Translations under genes and position numbers: made by a program
Notes under the pieces: generated by a model
What the model saw: only the letters and a program-made list of their open reading frames with translations
What the model was told of the DNA's origin: nothing
Databases searched by the model: none
Shown: positions 14,474 through 22,784 of the stretch, piece after piece
Position numbering within the stretch: the first letter of the stretch is position 1
How the letters are laid out: each line of letters begins with the position of its first letter
Origin: Anaerophilus nitritigenes
GTDB taxonomy: Bacteria > Bacillota > Clostridia > Peptostreptococcales > Thermotaleaceae
Direction of reading: 5' to 3'
DNA length: 47,163 bases
Assembly: GCF_004138215.1 (NCBI RefSeq)
Contig: NZ_RYYS01000073.1
Location: 1 to 47,163, forward strand

Positions 14474-15907
14474 ATGAGCGATGAAAGCTGGGTAGAGAAA
14501 ATAAAAAATAATTATCAGGGTGAATTTGCAAAAAAACAAAAAGAAGAATTGCAGGCTTTTGTAAAAGATGAAATCACAGATTTTATGAGTGAATCTATTA
14601 AAAAATTAACATCTAGTCTGGGACATATTAAAAAGTTCAATAAAATGAAATCGCAGATTGCGAAAAAACATGTTAATTTTCCCCTAGATATCATGAAAAA
14701 GAAATTAACATCTAGTCTAGAACCTATTAAAAAGCTGAATAAAATAAAATCACAATTTGTAAAAGAATATGTTGACTCGCCTTTAGATAACATAGGGAAA
14801 AAAGTAAAAAAGAAAGGCAATCTTTATAACACCAATCATGAGTTTACTGAGCATATGAAGAATATAGCAACTCATGATGATACAAAGGGAAAAATAAATG
14901 AAGTAGGTAAAAAGACATTTTTTAAAATAACTAGTAAATATAAAAATCAATTAGGAGATATGTCTTATAATCTAGTAAAGAAAATAGGAGAATTTAGTGG
15001 AAAAGATTTGAATACCCAAGCAAAGACTATAGCAAAGATTACAAAGCAAGTAGCTTCAGAAAATTATAGTAGCTTAAAGAGGATAATAGGTAAAAAAAGT
15101 GGAGGAGCTATTGAAAAATCAATAAAGTATATTGGAAATCTTAGAAATAAGGACTATAGCAGTGCTGCAAAAACATTAGGAAAAATAACAAAAGAGATGG
15201 TAAAAGGAAAATATAATACTTTAACGTATAAAATGGCTACTAAGTTTCCTCAAGTTGTAAGTATTGGAAAAGCATTTAAAAAATCATTTTTCCCTATGGT
15301 AGGATATGCAGAAAATGCGAAAACAATTCTAAAAGGAGACAGTAAGTTTTTAACGGCTTTAGCAATAACGGATACAGCTTTAGATGCAACTCAAGTGATA
15401 CCAGGAGTAGGAACGGCATTATCTACAGTAGGTTCTATTGCAAACTTTGCAGGAACTGTTTTTTATGAAGCAGCTCCAAAACATATACAAAAAAAATTAG
15501 ATAATGGTGCTGGAAAGATCATTGATCCAGTGAAAAATTTTTTTGTACCTAAAAGATCCTTATCTACCATTCAAAAATCAGGAAGAAATGGTGGGAAGAT
15601 GAGGGAGTTACCAAATAGAGGACGCACGAAAAATAAGATACAACAAAAAAATCACATCAAATCATCAACAAAAGTATCTGAAAACAATGTTTATAAGCTT
15701 TATAAGAATAATAAAATTACTCCAAAAGCTAATAAAGTAGCTAAAGCAGGAACAAAGATTATGGGTACTCGAGTAGATAATTCTATTAAAAATCAAAACA
15801 AATATACCATTAATATTAGTGGAACAAATAAGTCTACTACAGAAATTTTAAATGAATTGGTTCCAAGATTAAAACAATCTATGTCCAATAACTATAGATA
15901 TGCATAA
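14474..15907 (+). CDS. Short tail tape measure protein
   Basis: A 477-residue basic, helical protein in the position of the tape measure, between the chaperone and the baseplate genes. Residues 43-74 and 76-107 are near-identical tandem copies of a 33-residue unit (K-K-L-T-S-S-L...), and a second, weaker repeat of about 48 residues lies near 165-252. A glycine-rich hydrophobic stretch spans about 294-333, as expected for the membrane-interacting part of tape measures. It is much shorter than typical myophage tape measures, so it predicts a short tail. I assign it by position, composition and repeats, not by a recognised core domain. Confidence 0.72.
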   Translation: MSDESWVEKIKNNYQGEFAKKQKEELQAFVKDEITDFMSESIKKLTSSLGHIKKFNKMKSQIAKKHVNFPLDIMKKKLTSSLEPIKKLNKIKSQFVKEYVDSPLDNIGKKVKKKGNLYNTNHEFTEHMKNIATHDDTKGKINEVGKKTFFKITSKYKNQLGDMSYNLVKKIGEFSGKDLNTQAKTIAKITKQVASENYSSLKRIIGKKSGGAIEKSIKYIGNLRNKDYSSAAKTLGKITKEMVKGKYNTLTYKMATKFPQVVSIGKAFKKSFFPMVGYAENAKTILKGDSKFLTALAITDTALDATQVIPGVGTALSTVGSIANFAGTVFYEAAPKHIQKKLDNGAGKIIDPVKNFFVPKRSLSTIQKSGRNGGKMRELPNRGRTKNKIQQKNHIKSSTKVSENNVYKLYKNNKITPKANKVAKAGTKIMGTRVDNSIKNQNKYTINISGTNKSTTEILNELVPRLKQSMSNNYRYA

Positions 15908-15920
15908 GGGAGGTGGATAT

Positions 15921-16349
15921 ATGGATATATTTCTTTCTATTAATAACCGAGAACAAGTCATTAGACTTCCTGTATTGCCTAAAGAATTTAAGATACAGTC
16001 AGGAATGAAAAATGAAAGTTTTGATACCATCAATCAAGGGGAAATCAAACTTATTGGTATGGATTCTTTAAAGAGTATATCTATCCAATCATTTTTTCCA
16101 AACCAAGACTATCCTTTTTTAAGAGATAGAAGATATAAAGGGTGGGAATATATAAAAATCCTAGAGGAATGGAAGAGTAGAAGAGTACCTATCCGATTGG
16201 TTATTACAGATTCTTCTAATGAATTAGTGAATATGCCTTGTACAATAGAAAGTTTTGAATATGGACAACAAGACGGAACTGGAGATATTTACTATACTCT
16301 TACTTTAAATGAATTTAAATTTATCAAACTAGAACAAAAGGTGGTGTAG
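15921..16349 (+). CDS. Baseplate/tube-end protein, XkdP-like without LysM
   Basis: A 142-residue protein like the N-terminal domain of XkdP (L-P-V-L-P-K-E-F-K-I-Q-S-G and F-F-P-N-Q-D-Y-P-F). PBSX XkdP carries a C-terminal LysM domain that is absent here. The protein links the tube end to the baseplate hub. The ATG at 15921 follows AGGGAGGTGG. It ends two bases before the hub gene. Confidence 0.8.
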   Translation: MDIFLSINNREQVIRLPVLPKEFKIQSGMKNESFDTINQGEIKLIGMDSLKSISIQSFFPNQDYPFLRDRRYKGWEYIKILEEWKSRRVPIRLVITDSSNELVNMPCTIESFEYGQQDGTGDIYYTLTLNEFKFIKLEQKVV

Positions 16350-16350
16350 T

Positions 16351-17319
16351 ATGTATCAGCTATTGAGTATAAAAAATAATATACAGACAGATATTACCCC
16401 TTTGGTTGGAAATATTCAGTGGAGAAGCAATATCAGTGAGCTAGGACAAGAGCTTGACTTTGATATTGCTTTTAATGATGATCGATATTTTCCAGCTAAT
16501 CCAGTACAGCTAGGAAGTTTGATAATATTAAAAAACAAAGATGAAATATTTAGAGGAATTGTAGTATCTGAAGAAAGAAATGGAAGAGGGAAGATCAACT
16601 ATAGTTGCTTTGATTGTGCTTTTTATTTGAATAAAAGTAAAGCTGTTTATCAGTTTAATAAAACCACAGGAAAGAAAGCTATAGAAAAGATTTTAAATGA
16701 TTTCTCCATTCCTATTGGATCTATAGCTCCTATTTCTACAGTTATCAATAAAATATACAATGATAAAGCTGTAAGTGAAATCATTGAAGATATTTTAGAT
16801 ATAGCTCATAAAAGTACACAAACCAAGTATAGGATGGAAATGAGAGCAGGGAAATTGTATATAGAAAAACAACAAGAATTAGAGGTACAAGGAACTTTTC
16901 AATTGGCACAAAATATACAGCATTATGATGTGAGCAGTGCTATTTCTACTTCTAGTCGAAAAAGATCTATAGAAGAGATGAAAAATAGCATTCAAGTTAT
17001 ATCAGATGATCATTTAATTGTTACAGAGAAAAAAGAAAAATTGATTCAAGAATATGGATTACTTCAAGATGTAGTGAGTATAGAAAAAAAGGATAAAATT
17101 CAGGCAAAAAATATTGCAAACAATATGTTAAAAGAATTAGGAAAAATATTTGAAGAAAATAGTGTAGAAATGCTAGGAGATGATGGAGTAAGAGCAGGAA
17201 GAACCATTAAAATCCAAGAACCAATCACAGGTATATGTGGAAAATATTTAATTAAGAATGTGACTCATACTGTTCAAAATGGAATCCATAAAATGCAATT
17301 GGGATTGGGGGTGATGTAA
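16351..17319 (+). CDS. xkdQ: Baseplate hub protein (XkdQ-like)
   Basis: A 322-residue hub protein of the XkdQ/gpD/gp27 type. It has the typical N-terminal beta domain (I-T-P-L-V-G-N-I-Q-W-R-S), the D-D-R-Y-F-P motif, and a C-terminal beta domain with G-K-Y-L-I-K-N-V-T-H-T. It forms the ring between the tube and the spike. It overlaps the next gene by one base, which points to translational coupling. Confidence 0.9.
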   Translation: MYQLLSIKNNIQTDITPLVGNIQWRSNISELGQELDFDIAFNDDRYFPANPVQLGSLIILKNKDEIFRGIVVSEERNGRGKINYSCFDCAFYLNKSKAVYQFNKTTGKKAIEKILNDFSIPIGSIAPISTVINKIYNDKAVSEIIEDILDIAHKSTQTKYRMEMRAGKLYIEKQQELEVQGTFQLAQNIQHYDVSSAISTSSRKRSIEEMKNSIQVISDDHLIVTEKKEKLIQEYGLLQDVVSIEKKDKIQAKNIANNMLKELGKIFEENSVEMLGDDGVRAGRTIKIQEPITGICGKYLIKNVTHTVQNGIHKMQLGLGVM

Positions 17320-17732
17320 TGGATGGAATTAGTGAATTGGCAAGTTTGTTTAAAGAAAGAGACAATAGAGCTTACTTAGGGCCACAAATAGGAAAGATCA
17401 TTAGTCCTCCTCCTAATATACAAGTATCTTTAGGAGATAAGATTATACTGACAAAAGAGCATTTGATTATAGGAGCCCATGTTCTAAACGATTATGAGAG
17501 GCAATTTGAAATCAAAGGAGAAGAAAAAACTAGTGGAGAAAGTGGATCGATTACATTAAAATCTAGTGTTCCTACTACCTATGAAGTAGTAAATGGAAAT
17601 GTAGAAGGAAATGTAAGTATGAAAGGAACATTCAAATATATAGATACCTTGAAAAAAGGGGATCAAGTAATGTTAATTCCTACTACAGACGAACAGACCT
17701 ACTTTCTTATAGACAAGGGGGTGAGGTTATAG
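17319..17732 (+). CDS. xkdR: Baseplate protein XkdR-like (DUF2577)
   Basis: A 137-residue protein like XkdR/DUF2577, with a central OB-like beta region (I-G-K-I-I-S-P-P-P-N-I-Q-V-S-L-G-D-K-I). It is thought to be part of the spike/hub assembly. Its ATG overlaps the xkdQ stop and its own stop overlaps the GTG start of the next gene. Confidence 0.8.
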   Translation: MDGISELASLFKERDNRAYLGPQIGKIISPPPNIQVSLGDKIILTKEHLIIGAHVLNDYERQFEIKGEEKTSGESGSITLKSSVPTTYEVVNGNVEGNVSMKGTFKYIDTLKKGDQVMLIPTTDEQTYFLIDKGVRL

Positions 17733-18187
17733 TGTTTCCACAAGTAGTAAATTTAAAAATGAAAGAAGAGGAGCCAAAGGATTTACCAAGGATAGGTAAG
17801 TCTTTTTTATTTGACTTTGATAAAGGTGATTTTGTCATCAGAGATGGGAGATTAGTAGAAATATCTGATATAGATGCAGTAAAAGGATGGATTGATAAAG
17901 TGTTAAGAACAGAAAAATATAAATATAAAATCTATGAAAGAAAAGATAAAAATGAATATGGTGTGATTGTAGAAGATCTCATTATAGGAAAAAATCTTCC
18001 AAAGGATTTTATAGAAGCAGAATTAAAAAGAGAAATCAGTCAATCACTTATGAAGCATCCTATGATAAAGTCTATTTCTAATTGGAAGATAGAAAAGAAA
18101 ACATCTTATTTAAATTTATCTTTTAAAGTGAATTTAATAGATGGAGAAAGTTTTAATAAGGAGGTGAAATCTTATGCTAGAGGATAA
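17732..18187 (+). CDS. xkdS: Baseplate wedge protein XkdS-like (DUF2634)
   Basis: A 151-residue protein of the XkdS/DUF2634 group, equivalent in role to the gp25-like wedge protein that nucleates the sheath. The segment F-L-F-D-F-D-K-G-D-F-V-I-R-D-G is characteristic. It starts with GTG at the stop of the previous gene and overlaps the baseplate J gene by 14 bases. Confidence 0.86.
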   Translation: MFPQVVNLKMKEEEPKDLPRIGKSFLFDFDKGDFVIRDGRLVEISDIDAVKGWIDKVLRTEKYKYKIYERKDKNEYGVIVEDLIIGKNLPKDFIEAELKREISQSLMKHPMIKSISNWKIEKKTSYLNLSFKVNLIDGESFNKEVKSYARG

Positions 18188-19244
18188 AGAAGTGATACAA
18201 GATAGAATGATTAAAAATGTATCTAGTATTTATGATCGATCAGAAGGGTCTTTTTTTTATGATGCTCTAAAGCCTGTTGCTATTGAGCTAGAGTATATGA
18301 AAAATGATATGAAAAGCTTAGAAGATAAATTAGAAATCAAAAACTTAAAAGGAGCCCAGTTAGAACAAAGGGTATACGAAAAAACAGGAATCAAAAGGAA
18401 ACCAGCTACTCAAGCTACAGGTCATGTAACGATTATAGGAAAAAAAGGAGCAAAGGTTTGTATAAATGATAAAGTCTCTAGTGATACGGTAGACTTTGTC
18501 ATACAAGAAGATAAAACTATAGATGATAAAGGACAAATAGAAGTATGGGTAAAGTGTGAAGCATATGGTGTTATAGGAAATGTTGCAGCAGAAACTATTA
18601 AATATTTTCCTGTTACTCTTACAAGTATTGAAAGAGTAGTGAATCAAAAAGAATTTACAAATGGTTATGATGCAGAAAGTGATGAAGAACTTTTGCAAAG
18701 ATACTACGAACGCATTCGGACTCCTGCTACATCAGGGAATAAATATCATTATCTTAATTGGGCAAAGGAAGTCACAGGAGTAGGAGATGCAAGAGTTATA
18801 CCTCTACCTAATAATCAGCCGAATACGGTAAAGGTCGTAGTTATTGATAAAGAGAAAAAGCCAAATATAGATCTTGCTAAAGAAGTACAAGAGTATATTG
18901 ATCCTGGATCTAAAGGATTAGGGGAAGGCAAAGCTCCTATTGGAGCCTTTTGTACAGTAGTAAGTGCTAAATCTGTAGTTTTAAATATTAATTTTCATCT
19001 AACAGAGAAAGATCCGGCTATTTTACAAGAAGTGATTCAAAAAGATGTAGAAGAAAATATAAAATTATATTTAAAAGAAATTGCTTTTAGAGAAAACAAG
19101 GTAAGCTACAATAAGATTGCCAGTATTGTATTAGATTCAAAAGGGATACTGGATTTTTCTGATTTGACTATCAACAATGAAAAGAAAAATATCATGATTC
19201 ATGAAGAGGCAGTTCCAGTGCTAGGAGGGGTTATTATTGCTTAA
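18174..19244 (+). CDS. xkdT: Baseplate J/gp47-like protein (XkdT)
   Basis: A 356-residue baseplate J family protein. It has the N-terminal D-R-S-E-G-S-F-F-Y-D-A region, the G-A-x-V-x-I-N-D-K-V beta part and the conserved R-x-P-A-T-S-G-N-K-Y-H-Y-L-N-W-A segment followed by V-G-D-A-R-V-I-P. Together with XkdS and XkdU it forms the baseplate wedges. A strong AAGGAGGTG precedes its ATG inside the previous gene. Confidence 0.94.
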   Translation: MLEDKEVIQDRMIKNVSSIYDRSEGSFFYDALKPVAIELEYMKNDMKSLEDKLEIKNLKGAQLEQRVYEKTGIKRKPATQATGHVTIIGKKGAKVCINDKVSSDTVDFVIQEDKTIDDKGQIEVWVKCEAYGVIGNVAAETIKYFPVTLTSIERVVNQKEFTNGYDAESDEELLQRYYERIRTPATSGNKYHYLNWAKEVTGVGDARVIPLPNNQPNTVKVVVIDKEKKPNIDLAKEVQEYIDPGSKGLGEGKAPIGAFCTVVSAKSVVLNINFHLTEKDPAILQEVIQKDVEENIKLYLKEIAFRENKVSYNKIASIVLDSKGILDFSDLTINNEKKNIMIHEEAVPVLGGVIIA

Positions 19245-19785
19245 AAATAGAATGTTAAAATATTTACCCTTTTATGAGCAAAAATCAAAGGTATTTCACG
19301 AACTTATGAAAGTACAAGAAAAAGAATTAGATCAAATCACATTAGATCTAAAGGATTTAGAAAGACAATTATTTATAGAGACAGCTACTTGGGCACTAGA
19401 TATATATGAAAAAGAGCTTGGAATTCAAACAGATAAAGATAGAACTTATGAAGACCGCAGAAGTACCATAAAGTCCAAATGGAGAGGAACAGGCAAAGTA
19501 GATCATAAGCTGATCAAATTAGTAGCAGATGCTTATACAAATGGAAATGTGGAGGTTAAGTTTGATGGCAGGATCAACATTATATTTACTAGTGTTTATG
19601 GAGTGCCTCCGAATATAGAGGATTTAAAAAATGCTATTGAAGAAATTAAACCTGCACATTTAGAAATATTATATGAATTTCTTTATATTACATGGTTACA
19701 AATGAGACAGACAACTTGGGGGCAGGTAAAGAAGATGAATTGGAAAGAAATGAGAACAAGGAAGGTGATAGGATGCCAGAGCTAA
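19237..19785 (+). CDS. xkdU: Baseplate/tail protein XkdU-like (DUF2313)
   Basis: A 182-residue protein of the XkdU/YmfQ (DUF2313) family, similar in role to tail protein I that joins wedges to fibres. The motif Y-E-K-E-L-G-I-Q-T-D-K-D-R-T-Y-E-D-R-R-S is typical. It starts with TTG within the end of xkdT and overlaps the fibre gene by 13 bases. Confidence 0.88.
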   Translation: MLKNRMLKYLPFYEQKSKVFHELMKVQEKELDQITLDLKDLERQLFIETATWALDIYEKELGIQTDKDRTYEDRRSTIKSKWRGTGKVDHKLIKLVADAYTNGNVEVKFDGRINIIFTSVYGVPPNIEDLKNAIEEIKPAHLEILYEFLYITWLQMRQTTWGQVKKMNWKEMRTRKVIGCQS

Positions 19786-20183
19786 CTAGGAATATAAAGT
19801 TAAAAAAACCTTTAGATCATGAAACTGCAGATATTAAAGTGATCAATGAGAACATGGATAAAATAGATGATGAAATTATAGATTTACAAAATGAAGTGTT
19901 GAATAATAGTAAATTGAATACAAAAGATAAAACACATACAGGTGCCATTAATGAAATTCATAAAAGTATTATTGTGCATCAGGCTGATGTTGAGAAACAA
20001 GTAGAAACTTTAAATGATGAGAAAATGGATAAGGTAGGGGGAGAATTTACTGGTATAGTTAAAGCAAAAAGCAATACATCATATACGGTTGCACAAATTA
20101 GAAATGTAATTTTATCTCCAAATGATGCAGATGTAGAAGCTATGAAAAACGGTGAAATATGGATAAAGTATGGTGATATATAA
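19773..20183 (+). CDS. Tail fibre N-terminal/adaptor protein
   Basis: A 136-residue protein. The N-terminal pattern (L-T-R-N-I-K-L-K-K-P-L then N-E-N-M-D-K-I-D-D-E-I) is that of Clostridial tail fibre attachment regions, followed by a coiled coil. The C-terminal V-R/K-N-x-x-L-S-P-N-D-A-D-V-E-A-M-K-N-G-E-I-W-I-K-Y-G is common in phage fibre modules. The start at 19773 follows GGAAGGTGATAGG. It is very short for a fibre, so the binding tip is probably the next gene. Confidence 0.72.
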   Translation: MPELTRNIKLKKPLDHETADIKVINENMDKIDDEIIDLQNEVLNNSKLNTKDKTHTGAINEIHKSIIVHQADVEKQVETLNDEKMDKVGGEFTGIVKAKSNTSYTVAQIRNVILSPNDADVEAMKNGEIWIKYGDI

Positions 20184-20860
20184 TGACTAAGTATTATTAT
20201 GAAAAATGGACAGTGAATAAAAGGTGGAGTGAAACTCTAGATAAACCACAGTCTTATATTAGAAAAGAAACAATAAATATTGCTACTGATGCACTAGGAA
20301 CATGGTTTCCTTCAAGTGGGAGTATAGTTGTAAATGGAGCCCCTAGAGTAGATTATAACCAAACACAAAATGCTAAATATCTAAAATACCCTTCTGGAAC
20401 TTATTATAATATGGTTGGAATAAGACAGACCGGAAGCGTGGCTAAAGTTGGGGATATAGGATATTTTTATAAGGAAGAAGAGCCATATAATCCAAATCTG
20501 TATGCATTATATAAAGTTAGAGTTACCAAGATTCCTGTTTATGCAGGAGAAAAATACGAAGGAAACCTATTAGGTTGGTGGTATGTAACCAAAAATGAAA
20601 AGTTTATAACTATTTATGAACATATTTATGGAAAACAAAATCTCTTAGAAACCATCCAAGCCGAAGAAGGTATATACCCATACAATGGAATACAAGATGG
20701 ATATTGGTATGTAAAAAAAGGCTTAGTATTTGCAGCACTTAAAATGAAAATTAACGGGCAACTTAAAACTTCCGAGAATGGCTGGGTCAAGGTAGATGGA
20801 GTATTAAGAGAGATAGATAAGATATGGGTAAAAGTTGATGGAGAATTGCAGGGGGTGTAG
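20183..20860 (+). CDS. Putative receptor-binding tail tip protein
   Basis: A 225-residue beta-rich, aromatic protein that starts on the stop of the fibre gene. I do not recognise its central domain. The end carries two W-V-K-V-D-G units, a motif often found at the C-termini of phage tail tip proteins in Firmicutes. Because it is the most distal fibre gene and the least family-like, it is the best candidate for deciding which cells the particle kills. Confidence 0.6.
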   Translation: MTKYYYEKWTVNKRWSETLDKPQSYIRKETINIATDALGTWFPSSGSIVVNGAPRVDYNQTQNAKYLKYPSGTYYNMVGIRQTGSVAKVGDIGYFYKEEEPYNPNLYALYKVRVTKIPVYAGEKYEGNLLGWWYVTKNEKFITIYEHIYGKQNLLETIQAEEGIYPYNGIQDGYWYVKKGLVFAALKMKINGQLKTSENGWVKVDGVLREIDKIWVKVDGELQGV

Positions 20861-20864
20861 AATA

Positions 20865-21020
20865 ATGTTGTATAATTTATTAAAAAATCTTATTGAAAAT
20901 AATCATTATGAAAAAGAAGATATGACAAATAAGTTAAATGTATTTTTTACTTTTAATCAGATAACCATAGAACAATATCAAGAGTTATTGGAAAAAGTTA
21001 ATTTAGAAGTCGTTAGCTAA
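20865..21020 (+). CDS. XkdX-like small protein
   Basis: A 51-residue protein with the pattern F-N-Q-I-T-I-E-Q-Y-Q-E-L-L seen in XkdX family proteins, which sit between fibre and lysis genes in PBSX-type elements. The ATG at 20865 follows AGGGGGTG. The function is unknown. Confidence 0.68.
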   Translation: MLYNLLKNLIENNHYEKEDMTNKLNVFFTFNQITIEQYQELLEKVNLEVVS

Positions 21021-21121
21021 TAAGAAAATTATGCGAAGTAATTCTAATAAGAAAATGTAAGCAATATAATGTTTTTTAAAAAGCAAAGTACTCAATAAAA
21101 ACTTAATAAAGGACGATGCAA

Positions 21122-21532
21122 ATGGATATAAAAAATAGTATAAATATGATCATAGTAGGTTTAGGAACTGGCATGAGTATATTGATAGGAGAGTGGAATA
21201 GAATTATTCATATTTTAGTAATATTGATAGCAATGGATTATATAACAGGTTTAATGAAAGGATATAAAAACAAAGAAATATCAAGTGAGATAGGACACAA
21301 GGGGCTGCTTAAAAAGGCGGCTATTTTTATGGTCATTATTCTTGCTCATCAGCTAGATTTGGCGGTAGCATCACAAAATCCTGTCTTTAGAACCATGACC
21401 ATTTATTTTTATATAGCAAATGAAGGCATATCCATTACAGAGAATATTGCAGGCTTAGGAGTTCCTTTGCCTGCTTTTATTGTAAAGGCACTTAAAAAGA
21501 TGAAAGAGAAAAATAATGAAATGGAGGAATGA
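21122..21532 (+). CDS. Phage-type holin (holin_4 family)
   Basis: A 136-residue membrane protein with about three helices, matching the toxin-secretion/phage lysis holin family (A-M-D-Y-I-T-G-L-M-K-G-Y followed by G-H-K-G-L-L-K-K-A). It would open the membrane to release the endolysin and the particles. The start at 21122 has AAAGGA eight bases upstream; the ATG at 21116 is too close. A TATAAT near 21065 could give extra lysis transcription. Confidence 0.9.
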   Translation: MDIKNSINMIIVGLGTGMSILIGEWNRIIHILVILIAMDYITGLMKGYKNKEISSEIGHKGLLKKAAIFMVIILAHQLDLAVASQNPVFRTMTIYFYIANEGISITENIAGLGVPLPAFIVKALKKMKEKNNEMEE

Positions 21533-21534
21533 TG

Positions 21535-21921
21535 ATGTTTAAAGTTGTATCCAATATGAATATATCTAAAAATTTCAAGATCTCAGAGTTTGTATGTAAA
21601 GAAGGAAAAAATGAAGTGGTATATGATTACAAACTCATAAGACTTCTTCAAGAGATGAGAGACAAAATAAGAAGACCTATGATCATCAATTCGGGGTATC
21701 GATCACATTCTTATAATCAAAAGATAGGAGGCTCTCCCAAAAGTCAGCATTTATTAGGAAACGCTGTAGATATTAGAGTAAATGGATTTTCTCCAGAAGA
21801 GATCGCAAAGATTGCAATCAAGATGGGTTTTACAGGAATAGGAGTGTATAAAAATTTTACTCACTTAGATGTACGAGATCATCCTCATAGTAGAGGATAT
21901 TCTTATTGGGATATGAGATAG
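21535..21921 (+). CDS. Endolysin, peptidase M15 family
   Basis: A 128-residue peptidase of the M15_3 type that cuts peptidoglycan cross-bridges or stem peptides. The zinc-site residues are visible: H72 and D79 in S-Q-H-L-L-G-N-A-V-D-I, and H110/D112 in T-H-L-D-V-R. There is no cell wall-binding domain, unlike most Clostridial endolysins. The start at 21535 has GGAGG seven bases upstream. It is the last gene of the tail locus. Confidence 0.92.
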   Translation: MFKVVSNMNISKNFKISEFVCKEGKNEVVYDYKLIRLLQEMRDKIRRPMIINSGYRSHSYNQKIGGSPKSQHLLGNAVDIRVNGFSPEEIAKIAIKMGFTGIGVYKNFTHLDVRDHPHSRGYSYWDMR

Positions 21922-21944
21922 GCTAAGGAATATCCTTAGCCTAT
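21918..21944. terminator. Hairpin at the end of the tail locus
   Basis: ATAGGCTAAGGA and TCCTTAGCCTAT form a perfect 12-bp stem with a 3-base loop, overlapping the endolysin stop codon. The T tract after it is weak, but it lies between convergent genes. Confidence 0.7.
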
Positions 21945-21978
21945 CATTCTATCCAAAAGACTATGCCTAATAAATTTT

Positions 21979-22662
21979 TTAAAACATACTTATCATTATA
22001 AGTATAATGATAGCAATAGGGATAATAATAAATAATCCAGCTAAAAGACAGTTACCTAAAGCCCTCCAAGCAGAAAATCCTTGAACTTCTCCTACACACT
22101 TTAGTCCTACAACGAAACTCCATATGGCTATAATGATTTCTATTACACCAAATATAATAAGAAGTATACTCAATGTGGGACTAGAATCTAGATTTGGAGT
22201 TAAACTTGTAAACATTTCATTACCAAATAAAATAAGTTCTGGAATCCAAAGTATAGAGCTTAGTACAAAAGGAGCACAGCCCCATGCTATTGCTGCCCTT
22301 ATATTTTCCTTTGATCCAATTCCTCCAATCCACTTTCCAGTCCAATTTATTAATGCTCCAGAGACGTATAATGAAATAAGTCCCCCAAGTCCTCCAGCAA
22401 TAATAGAAAAAGCAAAAATTGCAAATATGGACATGTCATCTCCTGAATTTCGTGAAGATGCATTATTTAAACTGCCAAATATTCCATTTAATATGGATAA
22501 GACAATAACATATTGTCTAGGATTATTATTAATAATATATCTTATAGTTTTTCTAGGTTTAGTCCATATACTTAACCAAGGATTAAGTGTTTCTTCATTA
22601 AGTATATCGTCATCTAAATTGTTCAATTCATTTATATTATTTTCTTTGTTATATTCGTCCAT
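21979..22662 (-). CDS. Yip1 domain membrane protein
   Basis: A 227-residue protein with a soluble acidic N-terminus and five membrane helices, as in bacterial Yip1/YIF1-type proteins. The segment N-P-W-L-S-I-W-T-K-P-R-K-T-I-R-Y-I-I is typical of the start of the Yip1 domain. The function in bacteria is unknown. The start at 22662 follows AAAAGGAG at eight bases. Confidence 0.82.
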   Translation of the reverse strand: MDEYNKENNINELNNLDDDILNEETLNPWLSIWTKPRKTIRYIINNNPRQYVIVLSILNGIFGSLNNASSRNSGDDMSIFAIFAFSIIAGGLGGLISLYVSGALINWTGKWIGGIGSKENIRAAIAWGCAPFVLSSILWIPELILFGNEMFTSLTPNLDSSPTLSILLIIFGVIEIIIAIWSFVVGLKCVGEVQGFSAWRALGNCLLAGLFIIIPIAIIILIMISMF

Positions 22663-22757
22663 TGGACTCACTCCTTTTTTTTGAATAGATTACTTAGGCA
22701 TAGTTTTTTATATAATATAAAATTTATGAAAACATTAACAAAATATTCAGTGAATAA

Positions 22758-22784
22758 AAAAAGCTAGGATGGTCCTAGCTTTTT
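22758..22784. terminator. Terminator of the plsC gene
   Basis: AAAAAGCTAGGA and TCCTAGCTTTTT form a perfect 12-bp stem with a 3-base loop, giving a T tract on either strand. It touches the end of the minus-strand plsC gene. Confidence 0.85.

Noticed and set aside
10698-21921. Complete inducible prophage
   Set aside because: No integrase, repressor, replication, terminase, portal or capsid genes and no attachment repeats were seen around the tail locus.
22124-22684. A 186-codon plus-strand frame opposite the Yip1-like gene
   Set aside because: The minus-strand gene has a clear RBS, membrane helices and domain pattern; the plus frame is its antisense shadow.
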